This document shows positions 13,424 through 31,367 of a DNA stretch of 64,000 nucleotides, piece after piece (positions within the stretch are counted from its first letter, which is position 1; every line of letters begins with the position of its first letter). Both the position numbers and the translations under genes were made by a program. The DNA is from Strigamia acuminata (Eukaryota; Arthropoda; Chilopoda; Geophilomorpha; Linotaeniidae): the NCBI GenBank assembly GCA_949358305.1, contig OX442315.1, positions 25,384,427-25,448,426 of the forward strand. The letters run 5' to 3'. The notes below the pieces were generated by a model. The model made no database searches. It was not told the DNA's origin and saw only the letters and a list, made by a program, of their open reading frames with translations.

Positions 13424-15728
13424 TTACGTGGGCTTCTTTGAAGTTGAGGAGAAATATATGTTGGGTAAGACGGGATCGGGAGTATTGAGTGTATCGTTCA
13501 ACGGCAAATCTGGTAAGATACATTCGGTGCTGCTTTCGAATTCATTCAAATCAACTCTTGGAACTTGAAAAAAGTTTGCATCGTCTTCAGCCAATTCTAA
13601 CAAACTTGGATGATACTGCACAACTTCAGTACCTGTAGAAGAGACAATTAAAATTTTGTTCGTTTTATCATTGATTCATTAACTTACCAGTTACTTCATT
13701 CTTGTCCTCAACATCGTCAAGTAAGCTTGGGAATACAGCATCCTCTGAATTAAACAACTAAAAACACACATTAATTGACAATATAAGACATTTTTTTAAA
13801 TGTCTTAAAATCTTACTTCCATGTAAGTCGATGCGTCCAAACTGAAATTAGTTTGTAACAGTTCACGCAATGAATCCAATTCAGTCTGCATACTTCCCAC
13901 GTGATCAGCTATATCGTTTCTAAATTGGAAAATAATAGCACATTAATAGTCTTAAAAACATCAATTTCCTTACTTCGTCGGAATAGCGATGGTAGATTCT
14001 GCGTGATTCGGTTCAACAGTTTCGATCGGTAGTTCATCGGTAGGAAAAACGGCTGTAGAAGTTGATGGAATATCGTAACTAAATATAACGATGACAATTA
14101 GTAAGTTTATTCTTAAACTTTTATTAATTTTTTCCCAACCGATTCAGGGTGTCTGGCAATACGCTTTTGTTTGTATCTGTAGAGGGATTGATTATTTCTT
14201 TCTGTTTACGCTCTACTAGTTCTTGAAGAACGGCTGAAATTTCATTCACTGCTTCGTCGGTCTTTGGATTCGCCAATTGGTTCGAATCAGTTCCTTCAGT
14301 GTCGGTTATATCATGAATAACGGGTCCGGTGGCTGGGCTGTCGGCCTTAAAAAGAATTATTGTCGTTGTTATTTCTGTAATCTGAAAATAATGCAAAATT
14401 TAATAGTTTACTGGTATATTGCATTGAACTCCACCATCTTCCAAAGAAAAATGTCGACAAGCCGATTTTTCTCGTTTGATCATAAGTGGTAACTTTCGCT
14501 TGGTTGTGGCAACTCGGTTGGTGTTGCTGTGAACCATACTAATTAGGAATTGTATCATCTAAAAATAAAATTTAAAATTATAATCCAGCTGCAATGTTTA
14601 GAAAGTATCTCTCCACGTACTTTGTTTATAATTTGCTGCTGTTTTGCGTATTTTTGCCTTAGCGATCCCAATTCTCGCCAAATTACCTCATTCTCTCTAC
14701 AAAATTGTCGAAAATAATTAATTTTAACTAAAAACACAATACTGTTTATGTACCAATCAAACACCTTTTTAAATTCGCAAAAGAACTTTCCATGTTTTCG
14801 TGCTTGCTTTTTAAGTGTGTGACATCGATCAAAAACTGATCCACCTCCGTCTTTGTCGAGACTGTCTGCTCTTGTGCCTTTCCAGCCGAAGTCTAAAAAT
14901 ACATACATATATAAATTTTAACATAAATTTTCAAACTGGAATTAAACACAGTACATTCAGTCACCTTTCGCTTGATTAGTGTTATCAAATCTTCTTGTCC
15001 TTTTACAAAATAACCTTCGTCATGCTGAAATTCGATGTCTTCCCTTTCGGATTTCATTCCACCATGTTCGATATTGGCAACTTTACTAAATCCATCTGAA
15101 AAACATATTTGTGGCTAATTAAGATAATTTTGTATTTTCTTACTTACACATATTCAGCTGTCGAATAAAGCTTGCAATGTTGTTGTGCTTGAAATACAAA
15201 GGTAAAACATCCTTCGCGAACTGTGATTGGTTTTGTATGATAAACGTCCTTCCATTCTTAATAAAAAAAATAATAACAAATTAAAAAATTTAATAATAAA
15301 AAAATACACGTTAAAATAAAATCATTTAAAATTCCCTTCCAATTTGAATTAAAATTAGTATAGTAGAATGTAACCAATATAAGAATAACGTGGTTTTAGG
15401 TGTTGTTAGGTATTTGTTTACGAGATAAAAAGTCGTTTATCCGAAAAATCGATCAAACACGTGTCGTAAACATTAAAAATTATCCAAAACAACATTTTAT
15501 ATTTTTGAATTGGTAAATTTCAACTGAAAAGGACAGTTCCATGTTATAACGAATGTTTTTTGAACGGTCGTGTGCTCGCGTGTTTGTTTCTATAAGACCG
15601 CACCGGCCCAGTTGGCTTACCGAGCCCCAATAAATTTGCTCGTTGTAGGTGGGATCTTCTACCAACTTCCATAATTTCTTGATAAATTGCGGTGGAACTT
15701 TGAGAGGAACCAGCCCGGTCGAATGCAT
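13424..15728 (-). CDS. HSF1: Heat shock transcription factor
   Basis: Trimeric activator that binds heat-shock elements. Exons 15621-15728, 15148-15256, 14965-15095, 14765-14892, 14621-14696, 14412-14558, 14140-14381, 13974-14078, 13817-13919, 13688-13757 and 13424-13632 give 475 aa in frame. The DNA-binding winged helix spans about residues 10-110: [16 protein letters not shown], then [18 protein letters not shown] (recognition helix) and the wing. The leucine-zipper HR-A/B region follows ([28 protein letters not shown]), then a VKRK-like basic motif (TKRKLPLMI). A late hydrophobic segment ([16 protein letters not shown]) resembles HR-C, and the C-terminus is an acidic, proline-containing activation region. 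A start at 15728 gives a short N-terminus before the DNA-binding domain. The longer open frame to 15791 has no ATG before it. Confidence 0.93.
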
Positions 15729-16076
15729 CGGAATCTTGTTTTTGTGGCGTGTAAATGTAATAGTCTTGTCACTACACGAGCGACGAAACAACTTCGATAA
15801 CGTTGCGTAATAAAAGTGGACTCCCTATCCTTCCAGTACCAATTTCAGAATTGTGTTTATAGAAAATTTTCTAATGTTGATTTGACGTCATAAATTGTGA
15901 GCATGTCTTGAAATTGTGTCTCTTGTATTACGTCATTTCCTCGTGCATTGATTTTAACGGAACGGAGCATTCCTGATTGCCGCTGAGTTCTAGTTTTCTG
16001 CTTTCTACCTGTGGTCGAAATCGCACAATAGTGTGATATTATAAATTCGTGAATTTCGACTCTTGTGTCACTCAGC
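15729..16076. promoter_or_regulatory. Divergent HSF / BRK1 promoter
   Basis: 348 bp between the start codons of the heat shock factor (-) and BRK1 (+), so both core promoters must lie here. A 12-bp AT-rich palindrome (agaaaattttct, about 15861-15872) is present. Its GAA/TTC spacing is 4 rather than 2, so it is not a standard heat-shock element. No TATA box is obvious. Confidence 0.5.
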
Positions 16077-16427
16077 ATGGCGAATAGAGATATAATCCAT
16101 AAACAGATCCAACAAGACTGGGCAAACCGTGCTTACATAGAGGTTATCACTGGAAGTATTAAAAAGATAGCGGATTTTCTAAATTCATTCGGTATATTTA
16201 TTTTTTACGTTGTATTCGTCTGTTATAAAATGTTTTGTTTTCAGACTTATCTTGCCGATCGCGTTTAGCTGTTTTGAATGAAAAATTGACTGCGTTGGAG
16301 AGAAAGATCGAATATTTAGAAGCCAGGGTAAGAAATTACTTTATTTGCATTAATATTCAATTATGCGAAATGAAATTGAAGGATTTTAATCACTTTGCAG
16401 GTCTCCAAAGGTGAAACGTTGACTTAA
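16077..16427 (+). CDS. BRK1: BRICK1/HSPC300, smallest subunit of the SCAR/WAVE complex
   Basis: Small coiled-coil protein that stabilises the WAVE regulatory complex, which links Rac to Arp2/3 actin branching. Three exons (16077-16191, 16245-16327, 16401-16427) give 75 aa including ATG, the same length as human BRK1. Nearly the whole protein is conserved: [53 protein letters not shown] and the C-terminal VSKGETLT. It is one continuous amphipathic helix with no other domain. It shares a short divergent promoter with the heat shock factor gene. Confidence 0.98.
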
Positions 16428-17086
16428 AAGTTAAAATAACACTAGTGTACGTGTCTTTCAAATACAAACTAATGTAATTTCCAGTTTTATACCAGTTATA
16501 TGAATTTATTGCTTTTCTACATTTCTGCAAAAATATGTATTATTCAGCTTGTAAATTAAATTAAATTCCAGAGTGTTTGTATTTTTTTTATTAACAAAGT
16601 ATGTCACTTCGTGCACAGTTAATAATCAAAACATTGAGATGAAGTTTAGTCCGCTTAGCTATCATCAGAGTGAGCTGATAAACACAAGGCCAGAGTCAAT
16701 AGACTATTGACTCTGACAAGGCTAATGATAGGATTAACAGCCGCCATAACAAAAATTCTTAACGAACCACAGATGGCGCTCACGTATAAAATCTCGATAA
16801 ATGTCTCGAAAATATCGCAATTGGACAGTATAATAATTGTAACTAACAACTAATGCAATTTATGGATAAATAAATAAAAAACTTGGCACGACTGGCTATG
16901 ATAAGAAGCGACTTGTCAGTGCTTATAATATTGTAAACTATAAGTTCTACTCGTGAATTGAAATAAAATAAACACTGAAACATAGGTTTTCACCACCTTT
17001 TATTAAAACACAAATTGGACTTTTTTCGAGAAAAAAAAATAAACAAAAACAGAATCAATATCAATTCCTCCTAACGACGAAACCAA
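16428..17086. other. Convergent BRK1 / RPB1 3' region with hairpin
   Basis: Spacer between convergent genes. It contains an RPB1 polyadenylation signal on the - strand (tttatt at 16999-17004) and an interrupted hairpin at 16659-16731, listed separately. The open frame on the - strand across 16655-16849 has no similarity I recognise and runs through the hairpin, so I do not call it a gene. Confidence 0.55.
16659..16731. repeat. Two-part hairpin (inverted repeat)
   Basis: The inner perfect 11-bp stem (16691-16701 with 16705-16715) closes a 3-nt gac loop. An outer arm (16659-16668, ctatcatcag) pairs with 16722-16731 (ctaatgatag) at 9 of 10 positions, with the mismatch able to form G-U in RNA. 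It lies in the 3' flank of BRK1 and RPB1. It could be a MITE remnant or a structured UTR element; nothing shows function. Confidence 0.5.
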
Positions 17087-23873
<6,787 letters not shown>

Positions 23874-25319
23874 ATCAAAATTATTTAATATTTACGACTC
23901 GATATCCTCGTAATTACAGACTTTAATTTAATTGTTTTCAAATTCTTGTGAAAAAGAAAACCAGTTTGGAAACCAAAGGCGACGAAAGACGAACGACGAT
24001 GCTGACTTCTAATTAAGAATACAGAACATGGTGTACTAAGACCATTTATATATCGCACCCAAAATAAATGCGGAATACATCCGCTTGGTGTTTTCATTAA
24101 CGGCTAATAAACGTGATCAATCACGTAATTTCCGACTGTCCACAATTAATAAACGTCCTCGTCCTTTTCAACTGATTTTCGATAACATCTAGCAGAAATT
24201 AGAATAATTTTAGATCAATTCTCCCGGAAATTTGTCTTTTTAGATGCATGAAAAATTAATCCTTTGAAATAAATTTATTTATTATATATTCTTATTATAT
24301 ATTCTCTTCAATATTTACATTTTCAGCATTTTCTTTAAATCACTGAAATGCTTGTTCTTTTTTTCGTTTGTTTAACAAAAGTACGACAAAATCGATCTCT
24401 CACTACTAGTAAGAAAAGAAAATACATCGATTGCTTTGTTTCTCGTTCATTTTCCTTCATTCTTTTCGTTTTGGTGACAAATTTTCTCCAACTTTTTGGT
24501 TTAGAAAATAACCGCATATTAAATTGATGATCAGCGTGTTATTTCGTCAAGTACGGAATAAACTCCTCGTACACACAGGCCGCTGTAGCTTCTTCCTCCT
24601 AAGTTTAATTTAATAATTGATCAAAATTATATCAAAGCCAGAATTAATTTAATTCACCATTTTCTTTTGTGCTTCCAGGTTTGATTTCTTTCCAATTCAA
24701 ACTTCTTATTTCCCTGCCGTAGTTTCGATTTCTTATCCGGTAACATCTGCAAAGAAGCAAAGACATGCCAGACGAAAACATCGAACAATGTTTCATTTCA
24801 TTCCTAATTATCGAATCATCGATTGCTACATTGTAAATCTATATCTCTAAAGTGCATTATAAACTTAGTAAATTTCAACTAAAAAATTAACGAAAATTAT
24901 CAATTTTATATAAAAAGCAGTATTTGTTTACTTTGTTAGAGAAAGACAAAAGTCGCTGGCATCCTTTCATGATGAGGTGAGAAAGATGCGCTCTCTCTCT
25001 CTGCTCTCTACCTTGTTACGGATTGAGACGAACTCTAGCGGATATTCTCCCAAGCTTGAAATTGCCGGCTGGTGGCAACTAGTTGCCAAGGTTACTTGAA
25101 TACTAGTTGCGTAAAATAGATATGTAGCATCGCAGACTACGGGGAGAACAGAAGTAACTAATGTCTTCTACCCAAGATTCCATTTAAATTGTTGTTGTTT
25201 TTCACAAATAGACACAATTCTTGTTCGAAGAAATTTTTGAAAAACCAGAGCTTTTATGGCACAATAAAAAACAAACAATTTTAAAGCGAAATAACTTTTT
25301 TTTTTAAATTTAAAAAATA
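23874..25319. other. RPB1 upstream region and gene-debris interval
   Basis: The first few hundred bases left of about 24.2 kb are the RPB1 promoter and leader. The rest holds no intact gene: a short U2SURP-like scrap (24539-24746), a CT-rich run near 24990-25010, and a 16-bp perfect palindrome at 25073-25088 (tggcaactagttgcca). No TATA box or RNA gene was recognised. Confidence 0.5.
24539..24746 (-). pseudogene. Possible U2SURP (SR140)-like exon remnant
   Basis: Read from 24746 down, an 89-nt block after a good acceptor, then a GT..AG intron (24599-24657), then a 60-nt block ending in a stop. The second block, EEEATAACVYEEFI, and the bases just before the intron (LEAQKKM) resemble the lysine/glutamate stretch and EEEAxAAxVYEEF motif at the N-terminus of the U2 snRNP-associated protein SR140. 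In that frame, however, the first block has a stop codon upstream, and the protein ends directly after the motif. No other part of the gene is nearby, so a truncated copy is the best reading. A short lineage-specific peptide (MLPDKKSKLRQGNKK...) in another frame is the alternative. Confidence 0.3.
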
Positions 25320-25867
25320 CTACATGCTTTTCATATGATTTAAAATACATGTATGTGTCTCATTATAAATTTCATCAACGTGGTTCAAATCACAATTCCC
25401 GTCCAATACTAAAACAGGAGCCGGCACAGGAAAATACTTTTTTACCAACCACTCTAAATGCAATTGATGCAAGGTTTCTAAGAAAGAAATCATAATAGAG
25501 CGTTCTTCTGGACGAGCCCTTGAAACAATGCGCCTGTAAACAGTCTCTGGCAGAAGCGGATGGCGACAGAAAGGCTCCTCAGCCAGGAGACCAATGAAAT
25601 TAAAGACACAAACCAGGAACGACTAACGCGTAATACCATATCCCCACTAAATAAGTGCCCATTTCTCCACCACATTAGAAAAACCAGTTAAGGTGAGGTT
25701 CGCGGGGGGGTCAAGGGGGGGCGCTAGCCCCCCTTGTTAGGAAAAAAAGAAAAAAACCCTAGAACACGCGAAAAACCAAGAAACAGCATTAGTCACTCCT
25801 GGCTGAGGAGCCTTTCTGTCGCCAGGCGCTACTGTCTCAGGCGATGTTTTAAAATATACTCCCTCTG
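25320..25867 (-). pseudogene. Truncated deoxynucleoside kinase (dNK/TK2 type), split by a MITE
   Basis: The family phosphorylates deoxynucleosides for DNA precursor salvage. Only the C-terminal part is present. At 25835-25867 the frame reads GVYFKTSPE, matching the strand before the LID in dNK/TK2. It resumes at 25320-25544 with VYRRIVSRARPEE (LID motif RxRxxE), FLETLHQLHLEWL, APVLVLDGN and a stop after HMKSM. The two parts are separated by the inverted-repeat element at 25551-25834. The P-loop, the ERS motif and the substrate-binding half are missing: BOP1 starts 45 bp beyond on the other strand and no further exons fit. The gene is therefore a 3' fragment. Whether the fragment is still transcribed cannot be told. 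Confidence 0.7.
25551..25834. mobile_element. hAT-like MITE with terminal inverted repeats
   Basis: A 284-bp non-coding insertion. A perfect 28-bp inverted repeat (25562-25589 with 25796-25823) is extended outward by an imperfect 11-bp arm, so the ends read cagaagcg... and, on the other strand, cagtagcg.... Flanking 7-bp direct repeats, TCTCTGG (25544-25550) and TCTCAGG (25835-25841), differ at one base. They look like a slightly decayed target-site duplication. CAG-ended inverted repeats with a duplication near 8 bp suggest hAT, but the internal sequence has no transposase. A run of G at 25705-25727 lies inside. Confidence 0.65.
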
Positions 25868-25911
25868 CATAGCGCCCCCTTGTAGTCATAATTCGAAACG
25901 AAAAATAAACC

Positions 25912-28900
25912 ATGGCGCCGGAAAAGAGGAAACATGTGGCTGAGAAAGAAGATGTAACCAAAGTCGATGATTTGTTTCAGGTAAATTTACAATTTATATA
26001 TTTTACATATTTTTACGTCGTGGATTATAACTGGAATAATTTGACTTTATATTTTTCAGGAATTTGTGATAAACTTGAAGAAACCACTCGATGACGAAGA
26101 AAGCGACTCGGATTCAAGCGAATCCAGTAGTGTTTATTCTGATTTGGAGGAAGAGAATGATGGGTCTTCGTCAGATACTAGCGAAAATTCAGAAGATGAA
26201 CAAGAAGATAATAAAGACGACGAGGAGGACGGGTCACCTTCTTCAAAGTCGGCCGAAGAGTCGGAGGATGAACGGGAAGAAAAAATTAAGAAAAATGAAA
26301 ATGTCAAAAGCAAAAAGAATTCTCTTCGGGGTAAAATAATGGAAACGACGAAACAGTCAGAAAATCAAAACACTTCGTTGGTACCCGTTGCAGCAGTTGA
26401 TGAATACGATTTTGATTCATCAGATGAAGAGGTAATTCATTCAAATATATTTAAAATTAAAAAACAAAATATGTTTATTCATTACTTTTATTTTTATTCA
26501 GGATATTCGTAATACTGTCGGCAATATTCCAATGGAATGGTATAATGAACTTACACACATTGGTTACGACTGGGATGGGAATAAAATTACCAAGCCTATA
26601 ACGAAAGATGAACTAGACAAATTAATAACAAAAATGGAAGATCCAAATTACTGGTACGTTGTGAAATTACATGCAATTTTGTTTTAGAATCTTCAATTTC
26701 AATTTTAATGTGCGTTTGATAGGAGAACTGTTCAAGATAAAATGACTGGACAAGATGTAGTTCTTGCAGATGAAGATGTTGATATCATTCAACGAATTCA
26801 GTCAGGAATCTATCCTGATAGCAATTATAATCCATACAAAGTAAGTCGCACGCAAAAATTAAAAGCATCAATTTTTAACATCCGTTTTTATTTACTTTAT
26901 AAAGCCGTGGGTTGACATTTATTCTCATGAAGTCGAGATCCATCCCATGACAAATCAACCGGAACACAAACGAAGTTTTATACCATCATTGCGAGAACGA
27001 CAACTGGTTTGTTTTAAAAATAATAATTTTTATTTAATCGACTGCAAAGTGAAAACATGTTTGTTCTTTTAGGTTACAAAAATATTGAAGAAAATAAGGC
27101 GAACTCAGAAGCAGCCGAAGAGCACTAAACCTGTTAAAAATCCAAACCATTATTATATGATTTGGGCGGATGACGAGAAAGTGATTGAATTAGTTTATTT
27201 AAAATGAAAAGTTGATTTACAATTATTTTTATTTCTTTTAGAATGACATTTCGAGACGTATGTTGAATCACATACCAGCTCCAAAAATGAGACTGCCAGG
27301 CCATGAAGAATCCTACAATCCTCCGCCTGAATACTTACTTGATAACGATGAGGAAGAAAAATGGCTATCGGCGGATCCGGACGATCGCAAACGCGAATTT
27401 ATGCCTCAAAAATATAGTTGTTTGCGCCATGTTCCTGCCTATACAAATTTCATTAAGGAAAGATTCGAACGGTGCTTGGATTTGTATCTGAATCCGCGAC
27501 AGAGGAAAACGAGAGTGAATAATTTTCATATTTTTAAAATTAATTTTAATTAATTAATTAATATTTTTTAATTTTTTTTATAGTCGTACATCGATCCTGA
27601 AGATTTGCTTCCGAAATTACCCAAACCTAAAGATTTGCAACCGTTCCCAACAACATTAAGCTTGGTAGGAGCAAATAACTTAATTTTTAAATACAAATTG
27701 GTTTTAATTTTGGTTAATGTTTTATAGATGTATAAAGGCCATGAAGGCGCAGTTCGCTGCATCACTACTGATCATTCTGGACAGTATTTAGCATCGGGTA
27801 TGAATTTTTAACCCGAAACAAGACGGAAAAAACAATTTAATCAAAAAATTAATTATTTAGGATCTGACGATAACACGATTAAATTCTGGGAGGTGTCTAC
27901 GAGACGTTGTCTTAGAACCATGAAGGTTTCAGGGAGTGTTCAGAGTATTGCTTGGTGTCCAAATGCGAATGCGTGTCTTGTGGCGGCAGCCGTGTGAGTA
28001 TTGAATTTAAAAGCACCTAATGGCGATTCAACACCAAAATATTAAATGATTTTCTTCTTAATTTAGAAATAACTTAGTTTTGATCATTAACCCTGGATTT
28101 GCCGACAACCTGATTGTAAGTAACACCGACTCGGCAATTTCAGCACCACCGCCCGCAGACGCGACGGGTAAATCATCGATCGAATGGAAAACTGTACCAG
28201 AAGAAGATTGGGATAAAGGAATACGGTTTATACTTGAGCATCCTAAGGTAATGTTAAACTGAATGAAATTTCAAAGCTCTTCTTTACTCACTCTTAATTA
28301 ATTCTACTTGAAGGAAGTGACACAAGTTACGTGGCATGTGAAAGGGGACTATTTTGCGACTGTTTTGCCTAATAGTGGCAGTGCTTCGGTCCAGGTTCAC
28401 CAACTTATTAAACGCCAATCGCAGCAGCCATTCAGCAAGCCTAAAGGATTGGTCCAATGCGTTATGTTTCATCCAACAAGACCGCTTCTTTTAGTGGCAG
28501 TAAGAATAAATAGAACTTCCTGTCTGTGAGCGACGCTTGAAAAACCAATTAATCTTTTTTTTTTACAGACTCAGAAAGTTGTTCGAATTTACAACTTAGT
28601 TAAACAAGAACTTGACAAAAAAATAATAACCAATTGTAACTGGATATCTAGTATGGCTATGCATCCAGGTGGCGACAACATCATCACCGGTAGCCACGAC
28701 CCTAGATTGTGTTGGTTTGATTTGGAGCTCTCAACAAAACCGTACAAGGCGCTCAGACATCAGAAGGAGTCTATTCGTCAAGTGGCGTTCCATAAACGAT
28801 ATCCGTTATTTGCTTCAGCCGCTGATGACTGCACCGTTGTCGTTTGTCATGGGAAAGTGTTTAAGTACGTACGAAACAAATATAAGTTTGGATTATTTTT

Positions 28901-29076
28901 TAATTTACATTTGTGATTTCAGCGATCTGATGCAAAACCCGCTTATTGTTCCCGTTAAAGTCCTCAAGGGACACAAGAAAACGGACGACTTAGGGGTTTT
29001 GGACTGTCAATTTCATCCAAATGCACCCTGGATATTCACGGCAGGAGCTGATGGAAATATTTGTCTTTTCACTTGA
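25912..29076 (+). CDS. BOP1: Ribosome biogenesis protein BOP1
   Basis: Nucleolar WD-repeat protein of the PeBoW complex, needed for ITS2/5.8S-25S/28S rRNA processing and 60S assembly. Fourteen exons (25912-25980, 26060-26431, 26502-26653, 26723-26840, 26905-27006, 27073-27180, 27242-27514, 27584-27664, 27728-27797, 27861-27993, 28067-28247, 28314-28499, 28569-28864, 28923-29076) give 764 aa. The order is an acidic Ser/Asp/Glu-rich N-terminus, the BOP1NT domain ([56 protein letters not shown]), then a C-terminal WD40 propeller starting [12 protein letters not shown] and ending with the last blade, [16 protein letters not shown] 3' polyadenylation signal AATAAA sits at 29100-29105. Confidence 0.97.
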
Positions 29077-29168
29077 TAGAACTAGTTTTTATTTTTATTA
29101 ATAAAAATAAAAAATAAAGATTTTTCGAGTATATCTTTACTTATTATTTTGCATCTGACATGTTAAAA

Positions 29169-31204
29169 TCACTGCAAAACTATTTTAGCTGGTTTTCCAT
29201 CCATTGTTATTTGTACTCCATTCATTAGGTGAAAATCTCTCTTTAAGTAAGCAAATAACAAATCTGTAGCTAGAAAAATCTACAAACGTGAATAATATTC
29301 AGTAACGATTATATACATATTTCCGGAGTTTGATGTTTACCTGACCAGTAGCAAATGCTAAATTAATACTAAAGTAGAAATTTGAATTTGCACTCCCAGC
29401 GTAGAGCCATAAATATCGAGTGATGGGGAGTAAAACCGAACACGCTAGGAAAATGCCGGATATAAGGAATGCTTGCCGCATATCTGAAATGAAGTTATTT
29501 TTAATACAATTTTAATAACAATGGTCAATGGGATTGTGTTTTGACTTACGTTTGGATAAATAAGAGAACAATGGCAAAAATGACATGTAGAAACCAACAT
29601 CGCCTATACTCGGATAGGACTTAAACACAGCTGATAAACAACACAACATAAAATAGAGAAGCATCGGCATTTTCCTACAAATCAAAAACAAATCAAAAAC
29701 AATCATCGTGAATTCCTTTAAGAAAGTGCACTCAACTCACTTTAACTTAATGGCCAATGGGAGCAGATAGATGAATGCATTGATTTGGAAGGTGCAAATG
29801 AAAAATAAACGAAAATGATCGAACATTTCTGTAAAGAAATACCAAAATAACCCAATACTTGGCGCTAAGTCCGGCGCCAATAACCTAAAATATCATTTAA
29901 AATGTTTAAATTATTTCTGACGCAATCGCAAAATACAATACACTCACAAAAATCCGTAAATTGAAGTTATGAAGTTCCAACTTTCCATCAACTCAAAGGA
30001 TAGAATAAGCAATCCAATGCACCATAAAATAAACAAAAGCAACGTAAAAAGAATTGATTTTATGGTCGCACTGCTTTTATAATTCGTAGGTTTAATTCCT
30101 TCTACCTAAAATGTCAAATACCGGTACATATATATATATATATATTTTTAATTGCCTAGTTTGGTCCAAAATAAAACTTACTTCAGCTATATACATGCTA
30201 ACTGGAACGATTAGCATTATTGGATAAAACGATTGATATGTGGCTAAAGCAAGAAACCACGTCGCACCTAATCTTTGTCCTAAAAATTTAAAACAAAATT
30301 TTTCATTTATTGATTTCAGTGAACTTTAATTGAAAATATTAATTTACCTCTCATTGCACAAAGTAAACACGCGGCTAATGTAAAGTTTGAAAAGACTGTA
30401 GTCGTCATTGCCAAACAATTCAAAATAACGTACGGATTAAAGAGATACCTAAATGGACATAACCTTCCGATTAGTTACGGAATAAATCAAGTTGCGTTTA
30501 GTTTTAAATATTCAAAATCTAACTTGCATCCAAAAGACAAAGCTGGACATCGAATGAAAATCTTTATGCTGGATTAACATTGAAGACGCATCTTTTGCAT
30601 AAGAATATGATTCCTGTTTCTGTTTCGTGATCTTAAAGAGTAAGAAAAATAAATTGTTTAATTAAAAATAAAATAAATAATCGTCACAAATTAATGATTT
30701 TTAAATTTACCAATTCCTTAGCAAATTCATTTGCTACTTGTCCCAAACACAAAGCTGTTGCAAAATCACACAACTAAAAAATTAAATAAATAAATAAATA
30801 ATTTAATATTAAATATTTAAACTTACTATAAAAATGTAGGGGGTCCATGACTCGCACGTTTGAATAAAATATTTAAAAATGATTAATCCGATTGGTGTCT
30901 TCAAAAAAATAATAAAAAACAGATTGATTTTATGTTTAATATTTAATTGCTCCACTTAATACCTCATGATATAAATCTCCTGTGTAGGGATCAATTCCTT
31001 TTTCATGTAAAAACACACCTTCTACAACTAAAATACAAAATAAATCAATTGGATTAAGTCAAAACGAAACAAACCTCGTTTCCATGAATTCATCGGAGTT
31101 GATACTTCCACACATGCTTTTAATATCGCTGGTAGACTAGAATGTACTAAACAGCAGCGAATAACAATTCCCAACACATGTAAAACCCAAAGTTTGCCCG
31201 CCAT
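29169..31204 (-). CDS. PIGU: GPI transamidase subunit PIG-U
   Basis: Multispanning ER membrane subunit of the GPI transamidase that attaches GPI anchors to proteins. Short exons on the - strand read [19 protein letters not shown], then [20 protein letters not shown] and GDLYHE (first exons 31075-31204 and 30963-31027, in phase). Later exons carry YLFNPY-type and [20 protein letters not shown] (29.6 kb), the motif [16 protein letters not shown] (29.4 kb) and the last exon [20 protein letters not shown], ending at 29169. These blocks follow the order of human PIG-U, with about nine hydrophobic segments between them. I did not fix every internal exon edge. The 3' end is 93 bp from the BOP1 stop, so the two genes converge. 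Confidence 0.93.
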
Positions 31205-31367
31205 TTTATTTTAGAATTGCGGAATATTTCTCCCTCTATGGACAAATCCTAAAGCTTCAATCATTTTTAATAAGGCACCAAAGAAATGGTTGATTCCACA
31301 ACAATATTATAACGAAAATAAAGATAATTTTAAAAACAAAAACATAAAAATTGTTTAATCAAATGAA

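Noticed and set aside
15729-15791. Longer N-terminus for the heat shock factor
   Set aside because: The frame is open to 15791 but has no ATG there; the first ATG at 15728 leads straight into the DNA-binding domain.
15861-15872. Palindrome agaaaattttct as a heat-shock element
   Set aside because: GAA and TTC are separated by four bases; the element needs two, so autoregulation is not supported.
16655-16849. 64-codon - strand open frame downstream of RPB1
   Set aside because: It runs through the hairpin, has no similarity and no exon context.
25490-25961. Open frames with SWLRSLSVA on both strands as a repeated protein motif
   Set aside because: They arise from the MITE's inverted repeats read in opposite directions, not from a gene.
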